A stretch of 64,000 nt of DNA from Pseudomonas extremaustralis (GCF_900102035.1 NZ_LT629689.1:5986501-6050500); one strand, 5' to 3'; shown: positions 41,588 to 54,268, numbered from the stretch's first letter. Translations and numbers: made by a program. Notes: generated by a model from the letters alone, not told the origin.

Positions 41588-42439
41588 ATGACTTTTATGT
41601 CGTCCTCTACCCGGTTGCTTTGCGGCAACCGGGTCCTTGATTTGGCCCATACGCATGTCATGGGCATTCTTAACGTAACTCCAGACTCCTTTTCCGATGG
41701 TGGCCGCTTCAGTCAGTCGGACGCCGCGTTGCGTCATGCCGAAGCGATGGTTGCGGCGGGAGCAACGCTTATAGATGTTGGGGGGGAATCCACCCGGCCT
41801 GGTGCTCGCGTTGTTTCTCCACTTGAAGAGCTCGAGCGCGTTGCGCCAATTGTCGAGCGCATCGCTCGTGAACTGGATGTGATCATTTCTGTCGATACGT
41901 CGACTCCGGCGGTGATGCGTGAAACCGCTAGCCTGGGTGCGGGCCTCATCAATGATGTCCGCTCGCTGCAGCGTGAAGGGGCTCTGGATGCGGCTGCGGC
42001 CACTGGTCTGCCGGTATGCCTGATGCATATGCGAGGCGAGCCCGGCAATATGCAGGACAATCCGCACTATCACGACCTGGTTGGCGAGGTGAGCGATTTT
42101 CTTGCTGAGCGGATCGCTCAATGTGCTTCGGTGGGGATTGCCGCTGAAAAGATCATTCTTGATCCCGGGTTTGGCTTTGCCAAAACACTGCAGCACAACC
42201 TGAGCCTGTTCAAGCACATGGGCGCCCTGCATGCCCTGGGTCGGCCCTTGCTGGTCGGCGTTTCGCGCAAAAGTATGATAGGGCAGGCCCTGAATCGTCC
42301 TGTGGGTGAGCGACTATACGGTGGTCTTGCACTGGCGGCGCTTGCCGTGACTAAAGGCGCGCGTATATTGCGCGTGCATGACGTTGCTGAGACCGTGGAT
42401 GTGGTGCGTATGATTGCCGCTGTAGAATTAGCCGAATAA
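41588..42439 (+). CDS. folP: Dihydropteroate synthase
   Basis: This 283-residue TIM barrel has the signatures [14 protein letters not shown] and [11 protein letters not shown], with a KI-type pterin site ([13 protein letters not shown]) and SRKS. It joins pABA to the pterin in folate synthesis and is the sulfonamide target. It lies eight bases after ftsH and 16 bases before glmM. Confidence 0.97.
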   Translation: MTFMSSSTRLLCGNRVLDLAHTHVMGILNVTPDSFSDGGRFSQSDAALRHAEAMVAAGATLIDVGGESTRPGARVVSPLEELERVAPIVERIARELDVIISVDTSTPAVMRETASLGAGLINDVRSLQREGALDAAAATGLPVCLMHMRGEPGNMQDNPHYHDLVGEVSDFLAERIAQCASVGIAAEKIILDPGFGFAKTLQHNLSLFKHMGALHALGRPLLVGVSRKSMIGQALNRPVGERLYGGLALAALAVTKGARILRVHDVAETVDVVRMIAAVELAE

Positions 42440-42455
42440 GAATGATGGAGCACTT

Positions 42456-43793
42456 ATGACTAAGAAATACTTTGGTACCGACGGTATCCGTGGTCGTGTC
42501 GGCGAATATCCGATTACTCCTGATTTCATGCTCAAGCTGGGCTGGGCGGCTGGTATGGCTTTCCGCAGTATGGGCGCATGCCGCATTCTGGTGGGCAAGG
42601 ACACCCGGATTTCGGGATACATGTTTGAGTCCGCACTGGAGGCTGGCTTGTCCGCTGCAGGTGCCGATGTAATGCTCCTGGGGCCAATGCCAACGCCGGC
42701 TATCGCGTATCTGACGCGTACCTTCCACGCTGAAGCCGGTATTGTGATCAGTGCGTCTCATAACCCCCATGATGACAATGGCATCAAGTTCTTCTCGGGT
42801 CAGGGCACCAAGCTGCCAGACGAGATCGAGTTGATGATTGAAGAGTTGCTGGATGCGCCGATGACGGTGGTTGAGTCCAGCAAGCTGGGCAAAGTGTCGC
42901 GTATCAACGACGCGCCAGGCCGTTATATCGAATTCTGCAAAAGCAGCGTACCCAGCAGTACCAATTTTGCCGGGCTGAAAATTGTTGTCGACTGCGCTCA
43001 TGGTGCGACCTACAAGGTGGCCCCAAGCGTATTCAAAGAGTTGGGCGCGGACGTGACAGTATTGTCGGCCCAGCCTAATGGCTTGAACATCAACGACAAT
43101 TGCGGCTCTACCCATATGGGGCAATTGCAGGCCGCGGTCCTGGCTGAACATGCGGATTTGGGGATTGCCTTCGACGGCGACGGCGATCGCGTTCTAATGG
43201 TGGATCACACCGGTACTGTGGTCGATGGTGATGACCTGCTGTTCATCATTGCTCGTGATCTGCACGAGCGTAACAAGCTGCAAGGTGGTGTTGTTGGAAC
43301 GCTGATGAGCAATCTGGGGCTTGAATTGGCCCTGGCGGATCTCGGGATTCCCTTCGTACGCGCCAACGTTGGTGACCGCTATGTAATCGCCGAACTGCTT
43401 GAGCGCAACTGGCAGGTGGGGGGTGAGAACTCCGGGCATATCGTTTGCTTCCAGCACACCACTACCGGCGATGCGATCATTGCCGCGCTGCAGGTGCTAT
43501 TGGCCTTGCGCCGTCGTGACGAAAGTCTGGCTCAGGCGCGTCAGGCGCTACGTAAATGTCCCCAAGTATTGCTTAACGTGCGTTTTGCTGGCGGCGAAAA
43601 TCCTATCGAGCACCCTGCTGTCAAAGAGGCCTGTGAGCGTGCAACCCTCGCCATGGCGGGGCGTGGGCGTGTATTGCTGCGTAAGTCCGGCACAGAGCCG
43701 TTAGTGCGTGTCATGGTCGAAGGCGACGATGAAACCCAGGTTCGCAGCCATGCCGAAAACCTGGCAAAACTGGTAACTGAAGTTTGCGCCTGA
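42456..43793 (+). CDS. glmM: Phosphoglucosamine mutase
   Basis: This 445-residue protein has the phosphoserine loop [11 protein letters not shown] with Ser101, the metal loop FDGDGDR and the GEN-SGH substrate loop (GGENSGHIV). It turns glucosamine-6-phosphate into glucosamine-1-phosphate for peptidoglycan and LPS. It follows folP in the ftsH-folP-glmM order. Confidence 0.98.
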   Translation: MTKKYFGTDGIRGRVGEYPITPDFMLKLGWAAGMAFRSMGACRILVGKDTRISGYMFESALEAGLSAAGADVMLLGPMPTPAIAYLTRTFHAEAGIVISASHNPHDDNGIKFFSGQGTKLPDEIELMIEELLDAPMTVVESSKLGKVSRINDAPGRYIEFCKSSVPSSTNFAGLKIVVDCAHGATYKVAPSVFKELGADVTVLSAQPNGLNINDNCGSTHMGQLQAAVLAEHADLGIAFDGDGDRVLMVDHTGTVVDGDDLLFIIARDLHERNKLQGGVVGTLMSNLGLELALADLGIPFVRANVGDRYVIAELLERNWQVGGENSGHIVCFQHTTTGDAIIAALQVLLALRRRDESLAQARQALRKCPQVLLNVRFAGGENPIEHPAVKEACERATLAMAGRGRVLLRKSGTEPLVRVMVEGDDETQVRSHAENLAKLVTEVCA

Positions 43794-43859
43794 ATTCGGC
43801 TTGCCAGTGATGGTGTGGTTGGGTAACATCTGCGCCCACTTTGACCGACGAGGTACAGC

Positions 43860-44615
43860 ATGCGTCGCACTATGGTAGCTGGTAACTGGAAGATGCACGG
43901 TACCCGCGCCAGTGTCGCTGAGCTGATCAATGGCCTTCGTCACTTGGCCTTGCCGAGCGGTGTTGATGTTGCGGTTTTTCCGTCCTGCTTGCATATCAAC
44001 CAAGTCGTTGATGGCTTGAAAGGTAAGTCGATTCAGGTCGGCGCGCAGAATTCCGCGATTGAACCCATGCAAGGTGCGCTGACAGGTGAGATTTCGCCAA
44101 GTCAGTTGGTTGATGCAGGTTGTGCCTATGTGCTTGTTGGGCATTCAGAGCGCCGTTTGTTGATGGAAGAGCGTGACGGGACGCTCAATCGCAAGTTCGC
44201 GGCAGCGCAGGCTTGTGGCTTGGTTCCAGTGTTGTGCATAGGGGAGACCCTTGAGCAGCGTGAATCGGGCAAGACTCTTGAAGTCGTCTCGCGTCAGCTG
44301 GGCAGCATCATCGAAGAGTTGGGTGTTGGTGCGTTTGCGAAGGCGGTCATAGCTTACGAGCCGGTCTGGGCCATTGGCACTGGACTGACTGCAACGCCGC
44401 AACAGGCGCAGGATGTGCATGCAGCCATCCGCGCGCAGTTGGCGGCAGAGAATTCTGAGGTCGCACAAGGTGTGCGTCTTCTATACGGCGGCAGCGTGAA
44501 GGCGGCCAATGCGGTCGAACTGTTCGGCATGCCGGATATCGATGGGGGGCTCATTGGTGGAGCTTCCCTGAATGCAGATGAGTTCGGTGCGATTTGTCGT
44601 GCCGCGGGAAACTGA
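43860..44615 (+). CDS. tpiA: Triosephosphate isomerase
   Basis: This 251-residue TIM barrel has the catalytic Lys in GNWKMHGT, the His in VGHSERR, the Glu in [10 protein letters not shown] and the phosphate-binding YGGSVK. It interconverts DHAP and glyceraldehyde-3-phosphate. Its stop is five bases before the secG ATG. Confidence 0.98.
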   Translation: MRRTMVAGNWKMHGTRASVAELINGLRHLALPSGVDVAVFPSCLHINQVVDGLKGKSIQVGAQNSAIEPMQGALTGEISPSQLVDAGCAYVLVGHSERRLLMEERDGTLNRKFAAAQACGLVPVLCIGETLEQRESGKTLEVVSRQLGSIIEELGVGAFAKAVIAYEPVWAIGTGLTATPQQAQDVHAAIRAQLAAENSEVAQGVRLLYGGSVKAANAVELFGMPDIDGGLIGGASLNADEFGAICRAAGN

Positions 44616-44619
44616 AAAA

Positions 44620-45003
44620 ATGCTGGAAACAGTCGTAGTCGTTTTTCATCTGTTGGCTGCCCTGGGCGTAGTTGCCTTGGTTTTGTTGCAACAGGGTAAA
44701 GGTGCGGATGCTGGTGCGTCTTTCGGTGCAGGTGCTTCAAATACTGTATTCGGAAGCCAAGGTTCCTCTACCTTTCTTAGTAAGTTTACTGCTATACTTG
44801 CCGCCGGTTTCTTCATAACCAGCTTGGGGTTAGGTTACTTTGCTAAAGAGAAGGCTCATGTGCTGACTCAAGTAGGTTTGCCAAACCCAGCAGTGTTGGA
44901 AGTACCAAAAGCAAAACCGGCTTCTGATGATGTCCCGGTGCTTCAAGAGCAAAAGTCGGCTACTCCAGCGACTGACGTACCTCCAGCTCAAGAGCAGAAG
45001 TAA
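44620..45003 (+). CDS. secG: Preprotein translocase subunit SecG
   Basis: This 127-residue protein has two membrane helices (residues about 4-24 and 53-73) with the family segment [16 protein letters not shown] between them and a Pro/Ala-rich tail. It helps SecYEG move proteins. The ATG at 44620 lies five bases after tpiA. The order secG, tRNA-Leu, tRNA-fMet and rimP is conserved in gamma-proteobacteria. Confidence 0.95.
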   Translation: MLETVVVVFHLLAALGVVALVLLQQGKGADAGASFGAGASNTVFGSQGSSTFLSKFTAILAAGFFITSLGLGYFAKEKAHVLTQVGLPNPAVLEVPKAKPASDDVPVLQEQKSATPATDVPPAQEQK

Positions 45004-45025
45004 GAAGGGTTGTAAACGCTGTATT

Positions 45026-45111
45026 GCCGAGGTGGTGGAATTGGTAGACACGCAACCTTGAGGTGGTTGTGCCCATAGGGTGTAGGGGTTCGAGTCCCCT
45101 TCTCGGTACCA
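45026..45111 (+). tRNA. tRNA-Leu (GAG)
   Basis: This class II tRNA has acceptor GCCGAGG, an anticodon loop TTGAGGT in a CAACC/GGTTG stem, a long variable arm and an encoded CCA. A terminator hairpin follows at 45123. Confidence 0.95.
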
Positions 45112-45122
45112 ATTATCAGGAG

Positions 45123-45145
45123 AGCCCGCTGTTGCGGGCTTTCTT
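45123..45145 (+). terminator. Terminator after tRNA-Leu
   Basis: AGCCCGC and GCGGGCT pair around TGTT, followed by TTCTT. Confidence 0.75.
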
Positions 45146-45207
45146 GTAGGTGGAAGGTTACATTGACCCTGTAAGGGATCGGTCGTATACTTCCGCCCCA
45201 GCTTTGT

Positions 45208-45284
<77 letters not shown>

Positions 45285-45294
45285 GTTTTAGCGG

Positions 45295-45317
45295 AGCCCC
45301 TTTTAAGGGGCTTTTTG
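45295..45317 (+). terminator. Terminator after tRNA-fMet
   Basis: AGCCCCTT and AAGGGGCT form a hairpin around TT, followed by TTTTG. It may be partial, letting some transcripts enter rimP. Confidence 0.75.
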
Positions 45318-45424
45318 TTAGCTGGACACTTTCAACGCCGCTGTTCGACGGCGTTTCAAGGATGGGCGTTTAGCCCATTTTTTTATTTTGCACAGCATGC
45401 ACATACATGCACGAGGGGGTTCAG

Positions 45425-45883
45425 GTGTCGAGCAAGCTAGAAGAGTTGCAGGCCTTGCTGGCCCCGGTGGTCGTGGCCCTAGGCTATGAATGCTGGGGTG
45501 TTGAGTTTTCGGCTCAAGGTCGCCACTCAATGTTGCGCGTTTATATCGATAAAGAGGGCGGTGTGCTGGTGGACGATTGTGCCATTGTCAGCCGTCAGGT
45601 CAGTGGTGTCTTGGATGTTGAAGATCCGATCTCCGTTGAATACACCCTCGAAGTTTCCTCGCCAGGCATGGAACGCCCACTGTTCACTATTGATCAGTTT
45701 GCAAAATTTGCCGGTGAACAAGTGAAGATCAAGCTGCGATCCCCGTTCGAAGGGCGACGCAATTTTCAGGGCCTTCTGCGCGGTGTAGAAGAGCAGGATG
45801 TCGTGGTGCAGGTAGACGACCACGAGTTCCTGTTGCCGATCGATACGATCGACAAGGCCAACATTATTCCCAGTTTTGACTGA
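45425..45883 (+). CDS. rimP: Ribosome maturation factor RimP
   Basis: This 152-residue protein has the two RimP domains ([20 protein letters not shown]; then [20 protein letters not shown] with an Sm-like end). It is needed for 30S assembly. GTG at 45425 with GAGGGGG upstream is preferred over an ATG six codons earlier. Confidence 0.95.
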   Translation: MSSKLEELQALLAPVVVALGYECWGVEFSAQGRHSMLRVYIDKEGGVLVDDCAIVSRQVSGVLDVEDPISVEYTLEVSSPGMERPLFTIDQFAKFAGEQVKIKLRSPFEGRRNFQGLLRGVEEQDVVVQVDDHEFLLPIDTIDKANIIPSFD

Positions 45884-45930
45884 GACGCGGATCCCGCGGA
45901 TCCAATGGCTTGCGAAAGGCGAGGCGTACG

Positions 45931-47412
45931 ATGAGCAAAGAAGTACTGCTGGTTGTTGAGTCGGTATCCAATGAAAAGGGCGTACCGGCAAACGTGATTT
46001 TTGAAGCGCTGGAGTTGGCCCTGGCCACTGCTACCAAAAAGCGTTTTGAAGACGAAGTTGATCTGCGTGTGGAAATCAACCGCCACACCGGTGCCTATGA
46101 GACTTTCCGTCGCTGGACGGTAGTAGAAGAAGCCGATCTTGATGATCCGGCCATCGAAACCTGGCCGAGCAAGGTTGCTGAGACGCACCCTGGCGCCAAG
46201 GTCGGTGATGTCGTTGAAGAAAAAATCGAATCGATCGAATTCGGCCGTATTGCTGCACAGACCGCAAAGCAGGTCATCGTGCAGAAAGTTCGTGAAGCCG
46301 AACGCGCTCAAGTCGTTGACGCCTATCGCGAGCGCCTGGGTGAAATCATCTCCGGCACCGTGAAAAAAGTTACCCGTGACAATGTGATCGTCGACCTGGG
46401 CAACAACGCTGAAGCATTGCTGGCTCGGGAAGACATCATCTCTCGCGAAACCTTCCGTGTTGGCGTGCGTCTGCGTGCGCTGCTCAAGGAAATCCGCACC
46501 GAGAACCGCGGCCCTCAGTTGATCCTGTCGCGAACTGCGCCGGAAATGCTGATCGAGTTGTTCCGTATCGAAGTGCCGGAAATCGCCGAAGGTCTGATCG
46601 AAGTCATGGCTGCGTCCCGCGACCCGGGTTCGCGCGCCAAGATTGCGGTCCGCTCCAAGGACAAACGCATCGATCCGCAGGGCGCTTGCATTGGTATGCG
46701 CGGCTCGCGCGTCCAGGCAGTGTCGGGCGAGTTGGGCGGTGAGCGTGTGGACATTGTCCTGTGGGACGATAACCCGGCGCAGTTCGTGATCAACGCCATG
46801 TCGCCAGCTGAAGTGGCGGCTATTATCGTTGACGAAGATGCCCATGCGATGGACATCGCCGTTGGCGCAGACAATCTGGCTCAGGCCATTGGTCGTGGTG
46901 GTCAGAACGTGCGTCTGGCCAGCCAACTGACCGGCTGGACCCTGAACGTGATGACCGAATCGGACATCCAGGCTAAGCAGCAAGCTGAAACCGGTGACAT
47001 TCTGCGCAACTTCATCGACGAGTTGGAAGTCGACGAAGACCTGGCGCAGGTGCTGGTAGATGAAGGCTTCACCAGCCTGGAAGAGATTGCCTACGTACCG
47101 TTGGAAGAAATGCTCAACATCGACGGCTTTGACGAAGACACCGTCAACGAGCTTCGCGCTCGGGCCAAGGATCGTTTGTTGACTAAAGCCATCGCTACTG
47201 AGGAAAAGCTGGCAGACGCCCATCCGGCCGAAGACCTGCTCTCGCTTGAGGGTATGGACAAGGATTTGGCGATGGAACTGGCGGTGCGCGGCGTAATTAC
47301 CCGCGAAGACCTGGCCGAGCAGTCTATTGACGATCTGCTCGACATCGACGGCATTGACGATGATCGTGCCGGCAAGTTGATCATGGCCGCCCGAGCCCAT
47401 TGGTTCGAGTAA
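45931..47412 (+). CDS. nusA: Transcription factor NusA
   Basis: This 493-residue protein has the RNA-polymerase-binding N-domain, S1, two KH domains ([26 protein letters not shown]) and two C-terminal acidic repeats. It controls pausing, termination and antitermination. GAGG precedes the ATG at 45931, 47 bp after rimP. Confidence 0.97.
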   Translation: MSKEVLLVVESVSNEKGVPANVIFEALELALATATKKRFEDEVDLRVEINRHTGAYETFRRWTVVEEADLDDPAIETWPSKVAETHPGAKVGDVVEEKIESIEFGRIAAQTAKQVIVQKVREAERAQVVDAYRERLGEIISGTVKKVTRDNVIVDLGNNAEALLAREDIISRETFRVGVRLRALLKEIRTENRGPQLILSRTAPEMLIELFRIEVPEIAEGLIEVMAASRDPGSRAKIAVRSKDKRIDPQGACIGMRGSRVQAVSGELGGERVDIVLWDDNPAQFVINAMSPAEVAAIIVDEDAHAMDIAVGADNLAQAIGRGGQNVRLASQLTGWTLNVMTESDIQAKQQAETGDILRNFIDELEVDEDLAQVLVDEGFTSLEEIAYVPLEEMLNIDGFDEDTVNELRARAKDRLLTKAIATEEKLADAHPAEDLLSLEGMDKDLAMELAVRGVITREDLAEQSIDDLLDIDGIDDDRAGKLIMAARAHWFE

Positions 47413-47439
47413 TTAGGCGCGGCCTGAGGAGAGAAGTGC

Positions 47440-49965
47440 ATGACGCAAGTCACGGTGAAACAACTGGCCGATGAGGTCAAAACACCGGTAGAGCGCCTGT
47501 TGCAGCAGATGCGTGAGGCAGGTCTGCCGCACACCGCCGCCGATGAAGGTGTGAGCGATAGTGAGAAGCAGTCTTTGCTGACTCACTTGAAGAGCAGCCA
47601 CAAGGCGAAAGTGGAAGAACCGCGCAAGATTACATTGCAGCGCAAAACCACCAGCACCCTGCGTGTTGCTGGTAGCAAGAGCATCAGCGTTGAAGTGCGC
47701 AAGAAGAAAGTCTTCGTGCAGCGCAGCCCGGAAGAAATCGAAGCCGAGCGTAAACGCGAACTGGAAGAACGTCGCGCAGTAGAAAATGCTGCTCGTCAGA
47801 AGGCTGAAGAAGAAGCCAAGCGTCGCGCCGAAGAAGAAGCGCGTCGCCAGCCTGCTGCTGCGCAACCTGCTGCCACTGAAGCGGTCGCCGCGCCTAGCGC
47901 TCCTGTTGAAGCTGTGCGTGAGGCCGCTCCGGTTGCCGCTGCACCAGCTCCTGCGGCGGATGCTCGCAAGCGCGACGAACCTCGCCGTCCGGACAAACCT
48001 CGTGCCGACGATGCCAATCGTCGTGGCGGTGGTGGCGATGGTGAGCGTAAAAACGCTCCGCATCGTGCTTCGGTCAAAGAGAAAGCGCCTGCTCCACGCG
48101 TTGCTCCGCGCACTACCGACGAAGAAAGCGACAGCTTCCGTCGTGGCGGTCGCGGCAAGGCCAAGCTGAAAAAACGCAACGCCCACGGTTTCCAGAGCCC
48201 AACCGGCCCTGTCGTGCGTGAAGTGAAGATCGGCGAGACCATCACTGTGGGCGATCTGGCCCAGCAGATGTCGGTCAAGGCTGCTGAAATCATCAAGTTC
48301 ATGTTCAAGCTGGGCACGCCGGCCACCATCAACCAGGTACTGGATCAGGAAACTGCCCAACTGGTTGCCGAAGAGCTGGGCCACAAAGTGACCCTGGTCA
48401 GCGACACCGCCCTGGAAGATTCCCTGGCCGAGTCCCTGAAGTTTGAAGGCGAGGCGGTTTCCCGTGCTCCGGTCGTGACCGTAATGGGCCACGTTGACCA
48501 CGGTAAGACGTCCCTGCTCGACTACATCCGTCGTGCCAAGGTAGCTGCAGGCGAAGCCGGCGGTATCACCCAGCACATCGGTGCTTACCACGTTGAAACC
48601 GACCGCGGCATGGTGACGTTCCTCGACACCCCAGGTCACGCCGCGTTTACCGCGATGCGTGCCCGTGGTGCCAAGGCGACCGACATCGTGATCCTGGTCG
48701 TTGCAGCGGACGACGGCGTGATGCCACAAACCATCGAAGCCGTTCAGCATGCCAAGGCAGCTGGCGTACCGTTGGTGGTTGCGGTGAACAAGATCGACAA
48801 ACCGGGCGCCGACCTCGATCGCATCCGTAGCGAACTGTCGGTTCACGGCGTGACCTCCGAAGAATGGGGTGGCGACACTCCATTCGTACCGGTCTCCGCG
48901 AAGATGGGTACCGGCGTTGACGAACTGCTTGAAGCCGTTCTGTTGCAAGCCGAAGTCCTGGAACTGACCGCTACCCCATCGGCCCCTGGCCGTGGTGTTG
49001 TGGTTGAGTCCCGCCTCGACAAGGGCCGTGGCCCGGTGGCGACCGTTCTGGTTCAAGACGGTACCCTGCGCCAAGGCGACATGGTGCTGGTCGGTTCGAA
49101 CTACGGCCGTGTACGTGCCATGCTCGATGAAAACGGCAAGTCCATCAAGGAAGCCGGTCCGGCCATCCCTGTCGAGATTCTCGGCCTGGACGGTACCCCG
49201 GACGCTGGCGACGAGATGAGCGTGGTTGCCGACGAGAAGAAAGCCCGTGAAGTGGCTCTATTCCGTCAAGGCAAGTTCCGCGAAGTCAAGTTGGCCCGTG
49301 CTCACGCCGGCAAGCTCGAAAACATCTTCGAGAACATGGGTCAGGAAGAGAAGAAGACGCTTAACATCGTCCTCAAATCTGACGTCCGTGGTTCCCTCGA
49401 AGCGTTGAACGGCGCCTTGAACGGCCTGGGTAACGACGAAGTGCAAGTGCGCGTTGTCGGTGGCGGTGTCGGTGGTATCACCGAGTCCGACGCGAACCTG
49501 GCACTGGCTTCCAACGCTGTACTGTTCGGCTTCAACGTGCGTGCCGATGCTGGCGCTCGCAAGATCGTCGAGCAGGAAGGCCTGGACATGCGTTACTACA
49601 ACGTCATCTACGACATCATCGAAGACGTCAAGAAAGCCCTTACCGGTATGCTTGGCAGCGACGTCCGGGAGAATATCCTGGGTATCGCCGAGGTGCGTGA
49701 CGTGTTCCGCTCGCCGAAATTCGGCGCGATCGCCGGCTGCATGGTTATCGAAGGCACCGTCCACCGTAACCGTCCGATCCGTGTACTGCGTGAAGACATC
49801 GTTATCTTCGAAGGCGAGCTGGAATCCCTGCGCCGCTTCAAGGATGACGCTTCCGAAGTACGTGCCGGCATGGAATGCGGTATCGGCGTCAAGAGCTACA
49901 ACGACGTCAAGGTTGGCGACAAGATCGAAGTCTTCGAGAAGGTTCAGGTTGCTCGCAGCCTCTGA
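47440..49965 (+). CDS. infB: Translation initiation factor IF-2
   Basis: This 841-residue protein has a repeat-rich, charged N-terminus (many Glu-Ala-Lys-Arg) and a GTPase domain with GHVDHGKTS (near residue 349), DTPGHAAF and NKIDKPG, followed by domains II to IV. It brings fMet-tRNA to the 30S subunit. It is 27 bp behind nusA. Confidence 0.98.
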   Translation: MTQVTVKQLADEVKTPVERLLQQMREAGLPHTAADEGVSDSEKQSLLTHLKSSHKAKVEEPRKITLQRKTTSTLRVAGSKSISVEVRKKKVFVQRSPEEIEAERKRELEERRAVENAARQKAEEEAKRRAEEEARRQPAAAQPAATEAVAAPSAPVEAVREAAPVAAAPAPAADARKRDEPRRPDKPRADDANRRGGGGDGERKNAPHRASVKEKAPAPRVAPRTTDEESDSFRRGGRGKAKLKKRNAHGFQSPTGPVVREVKIGETITVGDLAQQMSVKAAEIIKFMFKLGTPATINQVLDQETAQLVAEELGHKVTLVSDTALEDSLAESLKFEGEAVSRAPVVTVMGHVDHGKTSLLDYIRRAKVAAGEAGGITQHIGAYHVETDRGMVTFLDTPGHAAFTAMRARGAKATDIVILVVAADDGVMPQTIEAVQHAKAAGVPLVVAVNKIDKPGADLDRIRSELSVHGVTSEEWGGDTPFVPVSAKMGTGVDELLEAVLLQAEVLELTATPSAPGRGVVVESRLDKGRGPVATVLVQDGTLRQGDMVLVGSNYGRVRAMLDENGKSIKEAGPAIPVEILGLDGTPDAGDEMSVVADEKKAREVALFRQGKFREVKLARAHAGKLENIFENMGQEEKKTLNIVLKSDVRGSLEALNGALNGLGNDEVQVRVVGGGVGGITESDANLALASNAVLFGFNVRADAGARKIVEQEGLDMRYYNVIYDIIEDVKKALTGMLGSDVRENILGIAEVRDVFRSPKFGAIAGCMVIEGTVHRNRPIRVLREDIVIFEGELESLRRFKDDASEVRAGMECGIGVKSYNDVKVGDKIEVFEKVQVARSL

Positions 49966-50038
49966 CTCGCGCACTTCAGGAGCCACGCCGCGTGTGGGCA
50001 TGCAGATGCCCCACGCAGCGTTTGGACTCTAAACGCAA

Positions 50039-50071
50039 CGCCCGGTCTGGCTTTTGTCAGGCCGGGCGTTT
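50039..50071 (+). terminator. Hairpin between infB and rbfA
   Basis: CGCCCGG...CCGGGCG with an inner CTG/CAG extension is followed by TTT. It may reduce read-through from infB into rbfA. Confidence 0.6.
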
Positions 50072-50124
50072 GCCGCTTTCAGACCCCACGGGTTTCACCG
50101 TGTGGCAGTAACAGGTAACAAGAC

Positions 50125-50520
50125 ATGGCAAAAGAATACAGCCGTACCCAGCGTATCGGCGATCAGATGCAGCGCGAGTTGGCCCAACTGATCCGCCGCG
50201 AAGTCAAAGACCCTCGTGTTGGCCTGGTCACCATCACCGCCGTTGAAGTGAGCCGTGACGTGGGTCACGCCAAGATCTTCATCACGGTGATGGGTGAGGA
50301 CAGCAGCGAGGAAATCGCACAAAGCATCAAGGTGCTCAACGCTGCCGCGGGCTTCCTGCGCATGCAGTTGGCTCGCGAAATGAAGCTGCGCAGCGTGCCT
50401 CAGTTGCACTTCCACTACGACGAAAGCGTCGTGCGTGGTGCGCACCTGTCGGCGCTGATCGAGCGCGCCGTGGCTGAGGATAATCAGCACCCGTCCACAC
50501 CTGAAGACGCCAAGGAGTAA
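50125..50520 (+). CDS. rbfA: 30S ribosome-binding factor A
   Basis: This 131-residue KH-like protein starts [21 protein letters not shown] and carries the [11 protein letters not shown] and [13 protein letters not shown] motifs. It is needed for late 30S maturation and cold growth. It ends three bases before truB. Confidence 0.96.
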   Translation: MAKEYSRTQRIGDQMQRELAQLIRREVKDPRVGLVTITAVEVSRDVGHAKIFITVMGEDSSEEIAQSIKVLNAAAGFLRMQLAREMKLRSVPQLHFHYDESVVRGAHLSALIERAVAEDNQHPSTPEDAKE

Positions 50521-50523
50521 GCG

Positions 50524-51441
50524 GTGGCTCAGGTCAAACGTATCCGTCGCAACGTCAGCGGCATCATTCTGCTCGACAAGCCCATTGGCTTTACCTCCAA
50601 TGCCGCCTTGCAGAAGGTCCGCTGGCTGCTCAATGCCGAGAAAGCCGGGCACACCGGCAGCCTCGACCCACTGGCCACCGGCGTGTTGCCATTGTGCTTT
50701 GGTGAGGCCACCAAGTTCTCGCAATACCTGCTCGATTCCGACAAGGGTTACGAAACCCTGATGCAACTGGGCAAGACCACCACCACGGCCGATGCCGAAG
50801 GTGATGTTTTGCAGGTTCGCGACGTGACCGTTGGTCGTGCTGATATCGAGGCTGTCTTACCTGCTTTTCGTGGGCAAATCAGTCAGATACCGCCGATGTA
50901 CTCGGCGCTCAAGCGGGATGGGCAGCCACTTTACAAGCTGGCACGTGCGGGCGAAGTAGTGGAGCGCGAACCGCGTTCTGTTACTATTGCGCGCTTGGAA
51001 TTGCTCGCCTGTGAAGGCGACACCGCACGACTGGCAGTGGACTGCAGCAAAGGCACCTATATCCGTACCCTGGTGGAAGATATTGGTGAAAAGCTTGGTT
51101 GCGGTGCATACGTTGCAGAACTGCGACGCACCCAGGCCGGCCCTTTCAGCCTGGCCCAGACGGTTACGCTGGAGGAGTTGGAAGCGGTACATGCCGAAGG
51201 CGGTAATGAAGCGGTCGATCGCTTCCTGATGCCATCGGACAGCGGTTTGCTCGATTGGCCATTGCTGCACTTCTCGGAGCACAGCGCGTTCTACTGGCTC
51301 AACGGCCAGCCGGTACGCGCGCCGGATGCTCCGAAGTTCGGCATGGTGCGGGTACAGGATCATAACGGTCGCTTTATCGGTATCGGTGAAGTGAGCGAAG
51401 ACGGGCGCATCGCGCCGCGTCGACTGATTCGGTCAGAATGA
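50524..51441 (+). CDS. truB: tRNA pseudouridine(55) synthase
   Basis: This 305-residue protein has the catalytic Asp48 in [21 protein letters not shown] and the [13 protein letters not shown] motif. It makes pseudouridine 55 in the T-arm of tRNAs. It starts at GTG with GGAG upstream in the rbfA end. Confidence 0.97.
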   Translation: MAQVKRIRRNVSGIILLDKPIGFTSNAALQKVRWLLNAEKAGHTGSLDPLATGVLPLCFGEATKFSQYLLDSDKGYETLMQLGKTTTTADAEGDVLQVRDVTVGRADIEAVLPAFRGQISQIPPMYSALKRDGQPLYKLARAGEVVEREPRSVTIARLELLACEGDTARLAVDCSKGTYIRTLVEDIGEKLGCGAYVAELRRTQAGPFSLAQTVTLEELEAVHAEGGNEAVDRFLMPSDSGLLDWPLLHFSEHSAFYWLNGQPVRAPDAPKFGMVRVQDHNGRFIGIGEVSEDGRIAPRRLIRSE

Positions 51442-51556
51442 CCGAACGAGGGTGGCTGTTAACAGGCATGGTCACTTCTCATTTTTAGATACAGGGATTT
51501 GTCCCTGGCCTGTTGAAACTGCCCTTTGGGTGGTTTCCTGAAAAAAGGATTGCCTC

Positions 51557-51826
51557 ATGGCTCTCGACGTTCAAGAAAAAGCACAAATCGTAGCTGACTA
51601 TCAGCAAGCTGTTGGTGACACTGGTTCGCCAGAAGTGCAAGTTGCACTGCTGACCCACAACATCAACAAGCTGCAAGGTCACTTCAAGGCCAACGGTAAA
51701 GATCACCACTCCCGTCGTGGTCTGATCCGCATGGTAAACCAGCGCCGTAAGCTGCTGGACTACCTGAAAGGCAAGGATCTGGGTCGTTATCAGGCTCTGA
51801 TCGGTCGCCTGGGTCTGCGTCGCTAA
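51557..51826 (+). CDS. rpsO: 30S ribosomal protein S15
   Basis: This 89-residue protein is the standard S15 ([37 protein letters not shown]). It binds 16S rRNA early. In E. coli it represses itself through its leader. It lies 115 bp after truB and 195 bp before pnp. Confidence 0.98.
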   Translation: MALDVQEKAQIVADYQQAVGDTGSPEVQVALLTHNINKLQGHFKANGKDHHSRRGLIRMVNQRRKLLDYLKGKDLGRYQALIGRLGLRR

Positions 51827-52021
51827 TCAGCGATTGCGCTAGAGGTTGGTTGTCTGCCGTGTGTCAGTGGAGTTTCCGCTGGCCCATGGCAGGCTCCCAG
51901 CCTCAAGTTTTATCTGGATACACGTTTTACCCCTGGACAAGGGTTGGGCCGATTCCCGACATTGCCCAAGAATTTCGCAAGAAGACAAGTTCCCCAAGAG
52001 CCACAAAGAAGGTAGGACACC

Positions 52022-54127
52022 GTGAACCCGGTTATCAAAAAATTCCAGTTCGGTCAGTCGACCGTTACCCTCGAGACAGGCCGTATCGCCCGTCAAGCTT
52101 CCGGCGCAGTGCTGGTTACCGTTGACGACGACGTCACCGTATTGGTGACCGTTGTAGGTGCCAAACAAGCCGATCCAGGCAAGGGCTTTTTCCCTCTGTC
52201 TGTTCACTACCAGGAAAAAACTTACGCAGCCGGTAAGATCCCTGGCGGTTTCTTCAAGCGCGAAGGTCGTCCTTCCGAGAAAGAAACCCTGACTTCCCGA
52301 CTGATCGACCGTCCGATCCGTCCGCTGTTCCCAGAAGGTTTCATGAACGAAGTGCAGGTTGTCTGCACCGTCGTTTCCACCAGCAAGAAGACCGATCCGG
52401 ACATCGCTGCGATGATCGGTACCTCGGCTGCCCTGGCCATCTCCGGTATTCCTTTCGATGGCCCGATCGGCGCTGCTCGCGTGGCTTTCCACGAAAGCAC
52501 CGGCTACCTGCTGAACCCGACTTACGAGCAACTGAAAGCTTCGAGCCTGGACATGGTCGTTGCCGGTACCTCGGAAGCCGTACTGATGGTTGAATCGGAA
52601 GCCAAAGAGCTGACCGAAGACCAGATGCTGGGCGCGGTACTGTTCGCTCACGACGAGTTCCAGGTTGTGATCAACGCCGTCAAAGAACTGGCTGCCGAAG
52701 CCGCCAAGCCAACCTGGGCCTGGGCTCCGCAAGCCGAAGCCACCGAACTGCTGGGCGCGATCCGTGCCGAGTTCGGCGAAGCGATCTCCCAGGCCTACAC
52801 CATCACCGTCAAGGCCGACCGTTACGCTCGCCTGGGCGAGCTGAAGGATCAGGTCGTTGCCAAGCTGTCCGGCGAAGAAGGCCAGCCTTCTGCCAGCGAC
52901 GTCAAGGCAGCGTTCGGCGAAATCGAATACCGCACCGTTCGCGAAAACATCGTTAACGGCAAGCCACGTATCGACGGTCGCGACACCCGCACCGTACGTC
53001 CGCTGAACATTGAAGTCGGCGTTCTGCCGAAGACTCACGGTTCCGCGCTGTTCACCCGTGGCGAAACCCAGGCCCTGGTCGTTGCGACCCTGGGTACTGC
53101 CCGTGACGCACAACTGCTGGACACTCTGGAAGGCGAGAAAAAAGACCCGTTCATGCTGCACTACAACTTCCCTCCGTTCTCGGTGGGCGAGTGCGGTCGC
53201 ATGGGCGGTGCTGGTCGTCGTGAAATCGGCCACGGCCGTCTGGCCCGTCGTTCGGTTCAGGCCATGCTGCCAGCTGCCGACGTGTTCCCGTACACCATCC
53301 GTGTGGTGTCGGAAATCACTGAGTCCAACGGTTCCAGCTCCATGGCTTCGGTCTGCGGTGCTTCCCTGGCACTGATGGACGCTGGTGTACCGATGAAGGC
53401 ACCGGTTGCCGGTATCGCCATGGGTCTGGTTAAAGAAGGCGAGAAGTTCGCCGTCCTGACCGACATCCTGGGTGACGAAGACCACCTGGGCGACATGGAC
53501 TTCAAAGTAGCCGGTACCGCCAAAGGTGTGACCGCGCTGCAGATGGACATCAAGATCAAGGGCATCACCGAAGAGATCATGGAAATCGCCCTGGGCCAAG
53601 CCCTGGAAGCGCGCCTGAACATCCTCGGTCAAATGAACCAGATCATTGGTCAGTCCCGCACTGAACTGTCGGAAAATGCTCCGACCATGATCGCGATGAA
53701 AATCGACACCGACAAAATCCGTGATGTCATCGGTAAAGGCGGCGCGACCATCCGTGCGATCTGTGAAGAGACCAAGGCTTCGATCGATATCGAAGACGAC
53801 GGTTCGATCAAGATCTTCGGCGAAACCAAGGAAGCTGCAGAAGCGGCGCGTCAGCGCGTTCTGGGCATCACTGCCGAAGCCGAGATCGGCAAGATCTACG
53901 TCGGTAAGGTTGAGCGCATCGTCGACTTCGGCGCATTCGTCAACATCCTGCCGGGCAAAGACGGTCTGGTACACATCTCCATGCTGAGCGATGCTCGTGT
54001 TGAGAAAGTGACCGACATTCTGAAAGAAGGCCAGGAAGTGGAAGTGCTGGTACTGGACGTGGACAACCGCGGCCGTATCAAGCTCTCCATCAAAGACGTA
54101 GCAGCAGCCAAGGCTTCGGGCGTTTAA
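52022..54127 (+). CDS. pnp: Polyribonucleotide nucleotidyltransferase (PNPase)
   Basis: This 701-residue protein has two RNase PH domains ([27 protein letters not shown] region; [12 protein letters not shown]), a KH domain ([15 protein letters not shown]) and an S1 domain ([22 protein letters not shown]). It degrades RNA 3' to 5' with phosphate. The GTG start at 52022 follows GTAGGA. In E. coli the rpsO-pnp gap holds an RNase III hairpin used for pnp autoregulation; I did not resolve one here. Confidence 0.98.
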   Translation: MNPVIKKFQFGQSTVTLETGRIARQASGAVLVTVDDDVTVLVTVVGAKQADPGKGFFPLSVHYQEKTYAAGKIPGGFFKREGRPSEKETLTSRLIDRPIRPLFPEGFMNEVQVVCTVVSTSKKTDPDIAAMIGTSAALAISGIPFDGPIGAARVAFHESTGYLLNPTYEQLKASSLDMVVAGTSEAVLMVESEAKELTEDQMLGAVLFAHDEFQVVINAVKELAAEAAKPTWAWAPQAEATELLGAIRAEFGEAISQAYTITVKADRYARLGELKDQVVAKLSGEEGQPSASDVKAAFGEIEYRTVRENIVNGKPRIDGRDTRTVRPLNIEVGVLPKTHGSALFTRGETQALVVATLGTARDAQLLDTLEGEKKDPFMLHYNFPPFSVGECGRMGGAGRREIGHGRLARRSVQAMLPAADVFPYTIRVVSEITESNGSSSMASVCGASLALMDAGVPMKAPVAGIAMGLVKEGEKFAVLTDILGDEDHLGDMDFKVAGTAKGVTALQMDIKIKGITEEIMEIALGQALEARLNILGQMNQIIGQSRTELSENAPTMIAMKIDTDKIRDVIGKGGATIRAICEETKASIDIEDDGSIKIFGETKEAAEAARQRVLGITAEAEIGKIYVGKVERIVDFGAFVNILPGKDGLVHISMLSDARVEKVTDILKEGQEVEVLVLDVDNRGRIKLSIKDVAAAKASGV

Positions 54128-54148
54128 TTACCCGCAGGCTTCACGCTG

Positions 54149-54174
54149 AAAAAGGACTCTTCGGAGTCCTTTTT
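54149..54174 (+). terminator. pnp terminator
   Basis: An 11-bp stem (AAAAAGGACTC with its complement) closes a UUCG tetraloop and ends in a T-run. Confidence 0.9.
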
Positions 54175-54228
54175 TATGGGCGCGGGAAAATCCCGAAAAA
54201 TCAGGCGCTTAATCCAATCTCAAAAGCC

Positions 54229-54268
54229 GCAACTTGCATGCAGGCACGACCCGCTTCATGCAAGTTGC
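54229..54268. repeat. 12-bp inverted repeat upstream of the BON gene (candidate enhancer site)
   Basis: GCAACTTGCATG at 54229-54240 and its exact complement at 54257-54268 are 16 bp apart. It lies about 67 bp upstream of the sigma-54 promoter, the expected place for an enhancer-binding protein. The spacer is too short of a T-run for a terminator. Confidence 0.6.

Noticed and set aside
45766..47400. A 544-codon minus-strand frame opposite nusA
   Set aside because: Mirror of nusA; nusA is complete with all domains.
51839..53974. A 711-codon minus-strand frame opposite pnp
   Set aside because: Mirror of pnp with no known domain and no plausible start region.
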